DNA of 64,000 bases from JAGOUU01 sp964609155 (GTDB taxonomy: Bacteria > Pseudomonadota > Gammaproteobacteria > JAGOUU01): NCBI GenBank assembly GCA_964609155.1, contig CAZSRF010000003.1:1-64000 (forward strand), written 5' to 3'. Positions 56,479 to 64,000 of the stretch are shown one piece after another. Both the position numbers and the translations under genes were made by a program. Numbering within the stretch: position 1 is the first letter of the stretch; every line of letters begins with the position of its first letter. The notes under the pieces are model-generated. The model saw only the letters and a program-made list of their open reading frames with translations, was not told the origin of the DNA and did not search any database.

Positions 56479-57907
56479 ACACAACCCTCCAGATTTTTTC
56501 TGTTGGATTATCCTGCAATCTCAGTATATCAGCCTTACTAAAACCTTCACATGTTTTTTGATTGACAATTCCTGCAATTTTATCACCAACATAAATTAAT
56601 AGTACATTGGAGCGTTCCCAAGGAGGCACATTTAATTCCTGTAACAATTTTTTCACGCTTGTGGAGCCACCACGACCTATGGGGCGACATCGTTCACCCC
56701 CTACTCGACTTCTAATGGTAATAGGCAAAGATTGTAAAGCTAATGGAATATATATAGAATAATTTTTATCGTTCTCAAGATTTAAATTTTGAGCTAGTAC
56801 TGACCTGCTATCAATCTTTACCCCAAATTTATTTAAACACACACTTTGACCAAGCGTATACAAAAGATTTATACTTAGATCTTTAGCATCTTGCTTTTTA
56901 TCACGAATACACAAACAGCCTTTATATTTTGTTATTATTTTGCTGCTAGAGGGAATAACAACAGCCGGCACTGCTGAGTCACCGGAATATATACAGGTAT
57001 TAATAATTTGATTTAAAATTTTATCGCCTGGGGGTAATAGCTGATTACAGTCAAACCACAATCTTAATACTGCTCGTTGTTTTAAACCAGAATATTCTTT
57101 AATTTTACTGATCTTTATTTTCTTATCAAAATCAGTACATTCTAAACAGTGTTTATAATCTTTTGTAATATACTCTTCTAATAAAAGATCCTGACTTGCA
57201 CAATGCTGTGCTGTAGTTGCTAAAATTTTATTTATATCAGACCATCTTTCTTGCAATATTGGAATAACTTTATTTCTAATATAATTACGATCAAATTTCA
57301 AATCTTGATTACTTTTATCCTCAACCCAAGCTAAATTATTTATAACAGCATAATCTAGAAGTTCTTTACGAGTAAAATTTAGTAACGGTCTTATATGCCA
57401 ACCTTGTGCAAATTTTTTGCATTTTGGCATTGCTGATAACCCTTTAGGTCCTGCTGAACGAAGTAATTGTAACAAAACAGTCTCCGCCTGATCATTTAGA
57501 TGCTGTGCAGTAACTAAAATTGCATCTTGACAAGTGATAAATTCACTTAATGCTTGATAACGGCTATTTCTTGCTTGTGCCTCTAAGCTATCACCATTCT
57601 TCAAATTTATATTAACTTTGATACTTTTATAAAAAAAATTATATTTCTCGCAGATCTCAGCATTAAATCTTTCCCAAGAATCTGATTCTGCTTGTAATTG
57701 ATGATTAATATAAACTGCAGTTATTTCATATTTATTTTTATTTTTATTTTTATTATATAATCGGTACCATAAATCTAATAAAACAACTGAATCTAGTCCA
57801 CCACTTAGAGCAATAATAATTTTATACTTATTATGACTATTATTATGGCTATGTAATGAATCCTCCAGGACCAAAATATTTGATTCAAATTTTTCTAACA
57901 TATTCAT
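56465..57907 (-). CDS. tilS: tRNA(Ile)-lysidine synthase
   Basis: A 480-residue N-type ATP pyrophosphatase that makes lysidine at C34 of tRNA-Ile(CAU). The PP-loop is SGGLDS near residue 35; TAQHLNDQAETVLLQLLRSAGPKGLSAM and the C-terminal TilS domain (IRSRVGGERCRPIGRGGSTSVKKLLQE) follow. The gene starts at ATG 57907 or 57901; the longer TTG reading is unlikely. A hexameric AATAAA run encodes an Asn-Lys repeat near residue 55. It lies 47 bp after accA. Confidence 0.94.
   Translation of the reverse strand: MNMLEKFESNILVLEDSLHSHNNSHNKYKIIIALSGGLDSVVLLDLWYRLYNKNKNKNKYEITAVYINHQLQAESDSWERFNAEICEKYNFFYKSIKVNINLKNGDSLEAQARNSRYQALSEFITCQDAILVTAQHLNDQAETVLLQLLRSAGPKGLSAMPKCKKFAQGWHIRPLLNFTRKELLDYAVINNLAWVEDKSNQDLKFDRNYIRNKVIPILQERWSDINKILATTAQHCASQDLLLEEYITKDYKHCLECTDFDKKIKISKIKEYSGLKQRAVLRLWFDCNQLLPPGDKILNQIINTCIYSGDSAVPAVVIPSSSKIITKYKGCLCIRDKKQDAKDLSINLLYTLGQSVCLNKFGVKIDSRSVLAQNLNLENDKNYSIYIPLALQSLPITIRSRVGGERCRPIGRGGSTSVKKLLQELNVPPWERSNVLLIYVGDKIAGIVNQKTCEGFSKADILRLQDNPTEKIWRVVCESC
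57731..57754 (-). repeat. (AATAAA)4 hexamer run inside tilS
   Basis: Four tandem TTTATT units on the plus strand encode NKNKNK in tilS. Copy-number change would keep the frame, altering only the length of a loop. Confidence 0.85.
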
Positions 57908-57954
57908 ACTGCTTTTGTAGATGTGACGAGGTGATATCTGGCACCACAAATGCT

Positions 57955-58911
57955 TTATTCTTCAAAGCGTCCAAATCGCATTAACCGTTGGTATCGCATA
58001 TCAGGAAGTTGATTCTGAGGGTATTGAGAAATAAAGTCCAATTGTTGTTCAATTGCTACTTTTAAATCATGGCAAATTTTATTGACATTACGGTGAGCAC
58101 CACCTAGAGGCTCTTCAATAACTTGATCGACAAGACCAAGTTTAAATAATTTACTTACTGTTAAGTGCATTGTCTCAGCGGCAAGTGATGCTTTATCAGC
58201 TTTTTTCCATAGAATTGACGCACAACCCTCAGGAGAAATAACTGAATAAATACTGTATTGCAGCATAAGTAATACATCGCAAACACCTAATGCTAACGCG
58301 CCACCAGAACCACCTTCACCAATTACTGTACTGATAATAGGAACTTTTAATCTAGACATAACAGCCAAGCTCTTTGCAATAGCCTCACTTTGCCCACGTT
58401 CCTCCGCACCCACACCAGGGTAAGCCCCGGCTGTATCAATAAAAGTAATAATTGGCATGTTGAACTTTTCTGCCAATTTCATCAACCTTTGGGCTTTTCT
58501 GTACCCTTCAGGAGACGCCATGCCAAAGTTTCTTTTAATTTTCTCTTTTGTTGAGCGACCTTTTTGCTGGCCAATAATCATAACAGGACGACTATTTAAA
58601 CGAGCTGTACCACCCACAATAGCTGCATCGTCTTTGTACAGCCTATCTCCATGTAGCTCATCAAATTCTGTAAAAATTTTATGGATATAGTCTAATGCAT
58701 GTGGTCTAAGTGGATGACGGGCAAGTTGCACCACCTGCCAGTCGGTAAGCTTGCTAAATATTGATTTAGTCAGATCCTCACTTTTTGTTTCTAGCCGGGC
58801 AATTTCTTTATTAATGTTGAGATTACTATCAGTGCCTACACGCCTCAATTGATCAATTTTTTCTTTAAGCTCAGCAATTGGCTGCTCAAAATCTAAGAAA
58901 TCTAAACTCAT
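57955..58911 (-). CDS. accA: acetyl-CoA carboxylase carboxyltransferase alpha subunit
   Basis: A 318-residue subunit for malonyl-CoA synthesis. The N-terminal FLDFEQPIAELKEKIDQLR, the central RPHALDYI, DELHGDRLYKDDAAIVGG and GMASPEGYRKAQRLMKLAEKF, and IGEGGSGGALALGV are diagnostic. It is the first gene of accA-tilS-HI0933. Confidence 0.97.
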   Translation of the reverse strand: MSLDFLDFEQPIAELKEKIDQLRRVGTDSNLNINKEIARLETKSEDLTKSIFSKLTDWQVVQLARHPLRPHALDYIHKIFTEFDELHGDRLYKDDAAIVGGTARLNSRPVMIIGQQKGRSTKEKIKRNFGMASPEGYRKAQRLMKLAEKFNMPIITFIDTAGAYPGVGAEERGQSEAIAKSLAVMSRLKVPIISTVIGEGGSGGALALGVCDVLLMLQYSIYSVISPEGCASILWKKADKASLAAETMHLTVSKLFKLGLVDQVIEEPLGGAHRNVNKICHDLKVAIEQQLDFISQYPQNQLPDMRYQRLMRFGRFEE

Positions 58912-59060
58912 GAAGTTAATTAAAAGGTTAGTTGTTATATACTGCTTTATTAGTACATTGTAACAAATTTTTAATATTCATTCACCCAATCCAAAAAAAT
59001 ATCAAAAACCCAACAAAGCTATGCAACTGCGTAAGTAAGTATTCACCCGATCTCGAATTT

Positions 59061-59154
59061 TGTCCCAGTCAAGCGCAAAGCGCGCAGAACTTGGATCTAT
59101 TTATAATAGATCTCGGTTCTGCGCCTAGTTTCACTGGCCTTGACCGAAATGACA
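59061..59154. repeat. dispersed palindromic repeat, copy 2, with long hairpin
   Basis: A 94-bp element bounded by TGTC-x-x-x-GTCAAG and its imperfect complement ending TGACA. Its core is a long near-perfect hairpin, GCGCAGAAC-n3-GATCTAT (59082 on) pairing with ATAGATC-n3-GTTCTGCGC (to 59124). The words GTTCTGCGC and GATC are shared with copy 1 at 8149-8230. It occupies the 318-bp gap between accA and the exported protein gene and could terminate transcripts from either side. Three short adjacent plus-strand ORFs here look spurious. Confidence 0.7.
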
Positions 59155-59229
59155 ATACCACGTGAACATATACCTGTGTAAAGCCTGTCAATCTCGGGTT
59201 GATCCGGAATTGACAAATAAGTTAGTTTT

Positions 59230-59664
59230 TTACCTAGCAGAATGTGCAGCTTCCCTGATTTCAATAACTCCTGGCTCTGGAGATGTTACGTGGAAACCTT
59301 CGTTAATAATTTCTTTTGGTGTAATATCTCCTGTTTTTAGATCCATACGACCAGCTCCCACATATACCGGAGAGTTTGTATCCGTCTTCATATAAATAAG
59401 AGCTGAGCATTCAGAAGCAGTAATACCGCAAAGCAATCTTAGACCAACCCAGGGAATTTGACGCACAGTTGGAACAGCAGCAGAACCTGCTCCAGTAGAG
59501 AAAGGAGACCAAACGTTTTTTACTTTGGCATTAGAAACGTAAGGCGTAAAATTTCTCGTAACAAAGTTTTTTGGATGAAGATCTGTTTGAGCAGCAAAAC
59601 TGTTAAGACTGATGAATCCTAAACTGATTAAAGCAAATGATTTTAGATACTTATTAAACTTCAT
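59230..59664 (-). CDS. small exported protein of unknown function
   Basis: A 144-residue protein. A good signal peptide (about 1-24, ending NSFA-A) is followed by a mature domain of about 120 residues with two Cys (LLCGITASEC) that could form one disulfide, and a mostly beta pattern. No family is recognised. AAGGAGA precedes the ATG at ideal spacing and there is a good promoter upstream, so strong expression is expected. The downstream palindromic repeat may act as terminator. Confidence 0.75.
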   Translation of the reverse strand: MKFNKYLKSFALISLGFISLNSFAAQTDLHPKNFVTRNFTPYVSNAKVKNVWSPFSTGAGSAAVPTVRQIPWVGLRLLCGITASECSALIYMKTDTNSPVYVGAGRMDLKTGDITPKEIINEGFHVTSPEPGVIEIREAAHSAR

Positions 59665-59696
59665 AACTTCTCCTTAGGGTAAAATTAAGTTTATGT

Positions 59697-59724
59697 ATCA
59701 TACCATAACTGCATTAAATTCCAA
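59697..59724 (-). promoter_or_regulatory. sigma-70 promoter of the small exported protein
   Basis: TTGGAA (minus strand, 59724-59719), 16-bp spacer with TG before the -10, and TATGAT (59702-59697). The leader is about 28 bases. Confidence 0.6.
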
Positions 59725-59796
59725 TTCTTTACTTATTACTATTATTTATTACTTTATTTTACCTATACTATATATGTCCTAAAATATATATAACAT

Positions 59797-59955
59797 ATGA
59801 AAAAAATTACTCTTAAAAGCCATTGCCCTCGTCTACTTATTAAACAGATTAATAAGTTAATATCCGAAGGGTATCAGACTGAGTCAACTCCTCGAGTCTT
59901 ATTTGACTGTAAAACTCACAAAGTTTCTTATTATCAGGTTATTTTAAAAAAATAG
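59797..59955 (+). CDS. possible 52-residue small protein
   Basis: An ATG-to-TAG frame in the otherwise geneless 444-bp stretch before the Nudix gene. It encodes a basic peptide (MKKITLKSHCPRLLIKQINK..., Cys at 10 and 38) that looks like a folded small protein rather than random AT-rich sequence. No Shine-Dalgarno is seen. The rest of the stretch shows nothing else. Confidence 0.4.
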   Translation: MKKITLKSHCPRLLIKQINKLISEGYQTESTPRVLFDCKTHKVSYYQVILKK

Positions 59956-60108
59956 TAATAATAGAATTGCTTACGCCCTCTTTTCCCTTTAAAATAATCC
60001 AAATACATAGTTAATAAACTAGTAAATTGTATAAAGCCTTCTAGAATTAAAACATGTTATATAACTACTTATGTTGCTATTCTAAAAGAAAGACAACGCT
60101 TACACCAT

Positions 60109-60795
60109 ATGCTGCTTAATAAATCGATACTTAATAAATCAATTTCTTTTATCTTATTCATCTTAAGTTTTAGTTTATTTTCTAATATATCTCATTCTTC
60201 TTATAGTTTTGCAGGCATAGTTCCTATAGCAAAAGATCAAAATAATGATAAATGGCTTTACTTTGGCGTTGAATACAAAATAAAAACACCTATGCTAGCT
60301 ATTATAGGTGGCCAAAGAGAAGAAAACGAAAGCCCACAAATGACGGCTATAAGAGAGCTTAATGAAGAAACCTTAGACGTATTTAATAAATATATTACTC
60401 TAGATACCCTCAAAGATACCAATGGTAATCATATTAAAGAAATGGATTACAATATTTTATTCCTGATATCCACAAAGATTTTTTGGGTCCCCATCAATTA
60501 TACCGTTGTGTCTGGTCAAGCTGCATGTGAAGATTTAATTTTTGAATACGAAAAACACCGTTTTGAAAAACCTGAGCACTATAAATCGTTAAAGTTAAAC
60601 CAAAAAGAAACTTATGAGATACGTCGAGTAAGACTAAAAGATCTTATAAAATTCTTAAAAGATCCCTATAAATACGATGAACATATTATGAGCTACGGCT
60701 TAAAAGATTGTTCTGCTCCTGTACGTATGAAACTACGCTGGAGTAGTAAGATCCTCCTGCAAAGTCAACCTGACTTAAATAATTTTTTAAAATAA
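60109..60795 (+). CDS. exported Nudix-like hydrolase
   Basis: A 228-residue protein. An N-terminal hydrophobic signal (about 10-28, NISHSS cleavage region) precedes a Nudix fold whose box GQREENESPQMTAIRELNEETL (68-89) fits G-x5-E-x7-RELxEE except Gly to Thr at the penultimate position. The catalytic Glu residues are retained. The C-terminal 100 residues are basic and helical. Nudix enzymes cut nucleoside diphosphate-linked compounds and are usually cytoplasmic, so an exported one is unusual; a membrane anchor instead of cleavage is possible. The substrate is unknown. Confidence 0.72.
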   Translation: MLLNKSILNKSISFILFILSFSLFSNISHSSYSFAGIVPIAKDQNNDKWLYFGVEYKIKTPMLAIIGGQREENESPQMTAIRELNEETLDVFNKYITLDTLKDTNGNHIKEMDYNILFLISTKIFWVPINYTVVSGQAACEDLIFEYEKHRFEKPEHYKSLKLNQKETYEIRRVRLKDLIKFLKDPYKYDEHIMSYGLKDCSAPVRMKLRWSSKILLQSQPDLNNFLK

Positions 60796-60933
60796 AATAA
60801 TACCCATTTTCAAAATTTCTTATTTTTTTCTCATCATCTTAAAACTTTTTTAGAATAATTTTGTCTAACAGCCAGATTTATAATTCTAACTTTTATAAAT
60901 AAATTAACTACAACTCTACTATAAACTAAGAAG

Positions 60934-61941
60934 ATGGCTATGATAAATAAAACTAATCATTCTACCTATGTTTCAATTATGGCGTTTAGTACTTTAAGCG
61001 CGTTAAGTGCTTTGAATTTATCTAGTGTAGTAAATGCTAATTCAACTTATCATTTAGATGTCAACAATCTTGTTGCACAAGCCAGCCCCAACTTTGCACA
61101 GCGCCCTGAGTACACAAGCACTCAAAAGCTTGCAGAAGCTCAGAATGATTATTATTCTGGCTTTGGGTTCTTCAGTTCTGATAGTTCAGCATCCGATACA
61201 GCCACGTCAAATCATGAAGAAGTAGCTGTCGACACTTCTAGTTATATAGACATTGGACAATCTTTTGGCGAAAGAAATGATATGGACAAAGCTAATTCAG
61301 CATCAACTAATTCTTTAGTCAGTACACGAGAGCATAAAACAAAATTTAGCAAAAATGATCCCTACTATGGGAAAGAACTTTGTGGTAATGGCGAATATAG
61401 CTGTATTAAATTAAAGAAAAAAGATTCGTGGAAAACTCTCTTTCCTGATGATTATGAGCGAGAGCTTGTGCAAAGAATCAATCGTACCAACACTGGCCTA
61501 TGGAATAGAAGTTGGATTTTAGTGCCTAATGATCTGAATAAAGATTATTTATCTTATTCGCCCTTACCACAAAAACGATCTGATATTACAGCAAAAACTG
61601 TAATTGTCGATCAAAAAGAGTTAGCTTTTGGTGCATACAACGAAAAAGGTGAACTCGTCCATTGGGGACCGGTGAACCCTGGTAAATCTGGTACCAGAAC
61701 CTCTTTAGGTGATAATTTTAAAGTCTATAGAAAAGGCGGAGCTGGCTGTTGGTCCAAAAAATTTGATGCAAACATGCCTTATTGCATTTTTTTCAATGGA
61801 GGATTTGCCATGCACGGTTTTAACATGCCAGGCTACCCCGCAAGCCATGGTTGCGTGCGTATGAATAATAGCGATGCCAAATGGTTGAATAAAGAGTTTA
61901 CTGATTATAGTACTCGTGTAGTTGTAACTAGTTTAAAATAA
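60934..61941 (+). CDS. L,D-transpeptidase (YkuD domain)
   Basis: A 335-residue exported enzyme. A signal sequence (about 12-36) and an acidic Ser/Asn-rich linker (40-130) precede a region resembling a peptidoglycan-binding or LysM-like element and the YkuD domain, with MHGFNMPGYPASHGCVRM, where the catalytic Cys is C307 and the upstream His is conserved. It forms 3-3 peptidoglycan crosslinks or attaches proteins to the wall. ATG 60934 has AAGAAG just upstream; ATG 60940 is also possible. Confidence 0.88.
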   Translation: MAMINKTNHSTYVSIMAFSTLSALSALNLSSVVNANSTYHLDVNNLVAQASPNFAQRPEYTSTQKLAEAQNDYYSGFGFFSSDSSASDTATSNHEEVAVDTSSYIDIGQSFGERNDMDKANSASTNSLVSTREHKTKFSKNDPYYGKELCGNGEYSCIKLKKKDSWKTLFPDDYERELVQRINRTNTGLWNRSWILVPNDLNKDYLSYSPLPQKRSDITAKTVIVDQKELAFGAYNEKGELVHWGPVNPGKSGTRTSLGDNFKVYRKGGAGCWSKKFDANMPYCIFFNGGFAMHGFNMPGYPASHGCVRMNNSDAKWLNKEFTDYSTRVVVTSLK

Positions 61942-61981
61942 TTGAATTAAACCCAGTTATCATACCAAAGCAGACACAACA

Positions 61982-63976
61982 CTATGGCCCAGTTATTCTT
62001 TTTGCCAGAGCTGATGAGGCATGCTCACGATCACGTAACTTCAATACTAAGCACTTTTCTGCCCACAAACCAAATCTTCCCCCTAAATAACTTGTTGCAG
62101 TAGCAGCTACACTCATTGTGTTAATTTTACCACCAGTATTGACTGCAAAAGCAACAGTATTAGCTGTAACTCGTGCCTTTGAATCTGATATGCCAGCACA
62201 GGTGAGCACTTTATGAGTAACCATACCAGTGCCTGTACCCAACCAAGAGCCAGATAAACCAAGTAATATAATATTTGCTAAAAATTTTACTCGTGATGCG
62301 TTTTGTTCATTAAGATACCCATATACACGTAACAAATCACCTAGAGCTTCTGGTAGGACGGTATAACAAGCACCATACAGAGCTGCCGATCCCAATGTAC
62401 TCAAGGGTTCCGCTGAAGCAGATGCACTGTCAACATCTATTAAAGGTTTTTCAATAAACTCTGTTTTAGCACCTAAACAATATCTTCCGACAACACCATC
62501 TTGTAAAGCCGTACAATTGTATCTATCTGAAGTCAATTCTACATCACCCCAAGATAGGCTGACTGCACGTAATATTGTGACTCGACGTACCCAGTTATTT
62601 GCACGATCTATACAAACAAGTTCATCTCCTACTTCAACAGTGCAGCTGTAAGTTTGCATAGCAAACTGAGAAGGTTGTGAATCAAATGTTGTTGGTTTAG
62701 CTTCAGGTTTTTCAAGAACAACACCAAGCCCAGTTGCTATAATTTTCAAAATTTCAGTTTGAACACAGGCTACAGGATGAGTTGATTTTCTACAAACTGC
62801 AACTTGACTTGGGTATTGTTCAGCTAAATGCGGAGGCAAAAACATTTCTGTTGCATCAGCAATTTTTACACGAGTTACAAAATGAACTAGAAATCGATTA
62901 ATACTTTTTTCTGCTATACATAACTTAGGATCTTGACTACTAGTGTTGTGCGCTTGTGACAATTGACGAATAACTTTTATTTGTTGTCTAATTTGCTCTA
63001 ACACCCTAACGCTATCATCAAATACGCTAGTTAATTTTGATGTTACAACTCCGTCTCCATATTTTATCATCTGCTCTAGTTGAACCAAGTTTGCGATATA
63101 CTTACCAGAATGTAAAAATGCATTGATAAAACTACTATTACTTAAAGATAGTATTGGAAAACTCTCTAATAAAACATGCATCATCTCAGAGCTATCTCTA
63201 AAAGAATTCATTACAGGCTGGTAGAGATCTAAATTAAATATATGACGTAAAGTTCTTAATTGTTCATCTCTCTTAAATTCATATTCTTGCATAACAGAGG
63301 CAACCCAGCTTTGTGTCTCATTAGTTGCTACATGAGTCAATGTTGTTTCTGATGGAAAACCGGTATCAAATAAGCCTGGATGATCCACAAGTTTTGGTTT
63401 ATGAACGAGATCATAATTATAATCGCCTGGTAACTTCACTTTTTCAAGCTCACCGCGTTCTTCCATAGCATAACTACCACCAGCGACATACCACCAGATC
63501 CCTTCAGCATCATTATAGAAAAGATTACGTTTTCTTACAGAGAACCTGTAAATTTTCTTAAGTTCTTCTACTGGAACTCTAAATTGTAAATTAACATAAA
63601 TCACAATATCCTCAGCTGTAGATTCATAAGTTAATTTAATCTTTGCTAATTTCTTTTGAATAATACATCTGTAAGAACTATCCAAGAATGCTATATCAAT
63701 TGGTGGTGATGGTAAAATAAAATATCCTGGTTGTGTTGGATAAATCAACATCGCAGGTAAGATATCCGGCGAAATCCTGGATATTATTTTCGACTCTAAA
63801 TCAAGTCTATGCTGATAAATACCTTTTCTTTGCTGCTGTAAATAATCAGTTCGAGAATCAGTATGTGGAGCCAGGATAGTTCTAATCGTATTTGCCTGCA
63901 AATCAGACAAGTAAGAACTCCAATTTTCACTCCGATAAATCTTAGTATTATCCTGTATAGATAATTTTACATCCAT
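61982..63976 (-). CDS. large protein of unknown function with C-terminal hydrophobic region
   Basis: A 664-residue protein that I do not recognise. The first 420 residues look like mixed alpha/beta globular sequence with a long helical section (about 200-350). Cys residues scatter through 350-510 (C-V-Q, C-T-V, C-I-D, Y-N-C). Residues about 530-635 form two to four hydrophobic, Gly/Ala-rich helices (ALYGACYTVLPEALGDLLRVY; LANIILLGLSGSWLGTGTGM) that may insert in a membrane, followed by a short basic tail. There is no N-terminal signal. ATG 63976 is chosen because AAGG lies 5 bases upstream; a GTG two codons earlier is possible. A host-directed or envelope protein is speculation. Confidence 0.7.
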   Translation of the reverse strand: MDVKLSIQDNTKIYRSENWSSYLSDLQANTIRTILAPHTDSRTDYLQQQRKGIYQHRLDLESKIISRISPDILPAMLIYPTQPGYFILPSPPIDIAFLDSSYRCIIQKKLAKIKLTYESTAEDIVIYVNLQFRVPVEELKKIYRFSVRKRNLFYNDAEGIWWYVAGGSYAMEERGELEKVKLPGDYNYDLVHKPKLVDHPGLFDTGFPSETTLTHVATNETQSWVASVMQEYEFKRDEQLRTLRHIFNLDLYQPVMNSFRDSSEMMHVLLESFPILSLSNSSFINAFLHSGKYIANLVQLEQMIKYGDGVVTSKLTSVFDDSVRVLEQIRQQIKVIRQLSQAHNTSSQDPKLCIAEKSINRFLVHFVTRVKIADATEMFLPPHLAEQYPSQVAVCRKSTHPVACVQTEILKIIATGLGVVLEKPEAKPTTFDSQPSQFAMQTYSCTVEVGDELVCIDRANNWVRRVTILRAVSLSWGDVELTSDRYNCTALQDGVVGRYCLGAKTEFIEKPLIDVDSASASAEPLSTLGSAALYGACYTVLPEALGDLLRVYGYLNEQNASRVKFLANIILLGLSGSWLGTGTGMVTHKVLTCAGISDSKARVTANTVAFAVNTGGKINTMSVAATATSYLGGRFGLWAEKCLVLKLRDREHASSALAKRITGP

Positions 63977-64000
63977 ATCCACCTTGGAGTGATTGCCAAA

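Noticed and set aside
58932..59395. Three short plus-strand ORFs near the palindromic repeat
   Set aside because: Two cross the repeat or its flank and one is antisense to the exported protein gene; none has a Shine-Dalgarno or domain.

Overview
The window is AT-rich, densely packed chromosomal DNA from a gammaproteobacterium. The conserved gene orders point there: ffh-rpsP-rimM-trmD-rplS, pyrG-eno-ftsB-surE, accA-tilS, trpS-scpA-scpB-rluB, a PhoP/PhoQ-type pair, and the grxD/sodB pair. The low GC, the GH3-family protein, a Fic-family gene in decay and several secreted or disordered proteins of unknown function are reminiscent of host-associated Legionellales-like bacteria. That placement is an inference from style and family content. 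I see no insertion sequence, prophage, CRISPR array or rRNA operon.

Layout. 1-1000: partial tRNA-Ala(GGC) with a strong promoter, a helically phased TTA(A/G)T array, and a TetR regulator. 1000-4350: grxD, sodB, then a minus-strand group of an Ala-rich lipoprotein, a DsbC-like thiol oxidoreductase and an HD hydrolase. 4350-8030: ribosome/SRP operon. 8030-16000: a palindromic repeat, a CorB-like protein, an atypical GT2 glycosyltransferase, Bcr/CflA efflux, a fatty acid desaturase and an AGCS symporter. 16000-24250: a disordered candidate effector, YqaA paralogue 1, PhoQ/PhoP-like regulators, an Alg8-like synthase divergent from a Thr-rich secreted protein with Ig/cadherin-like domains, and a broken Fic gene. 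24250-36650: RluB, ScpB, ScpA, TrpS, YciO-like, YciB, BolA, Pit phosphate transport and an oppABCDF operon. 36800-49000: ttcA, a Cys-rich secreted protein, murI, an MFS transporter, an M23 peptidase, a GH3 protein, a small His/Cys-rich exported protein, an acyltransferase, a DUF4870 protein, tdk, adh and ggt. 49000-59000: a second disordered Pro-rich protein convergent with YqaA paralogue 2, then surE, ftsB, eno, pyrG, an HI0933-like flavoprotein, tilS and accA. 59000-64000: a second palindromic repeat, a small exported protein, a 52-codon ORF, an exported Nudix-like protein, an L,D-transpeptidase and a 664-residue protein of unknown function.

Themes. Housekeeping blocks are interleaved with single accessory genes, most of them envelope-directed: two GT2 synthases, a thiol isomerase, L,D-transpeptidase, M23 peptidase and small exported proteins. 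The most unusual items are the two GT2 enzymes and the Thr-rich exported protein beside one of them, two GC-richer Pro-rich ORFs that each face a YqaA gene (one with an acidic C-terminal block like a type IVB secretion signal), the exported Nudix protein, the Fic pseudogene and the phased array near the start. Start sites were adjusted where a Shine-Dalgarno sequence or promoter decides between candidates.
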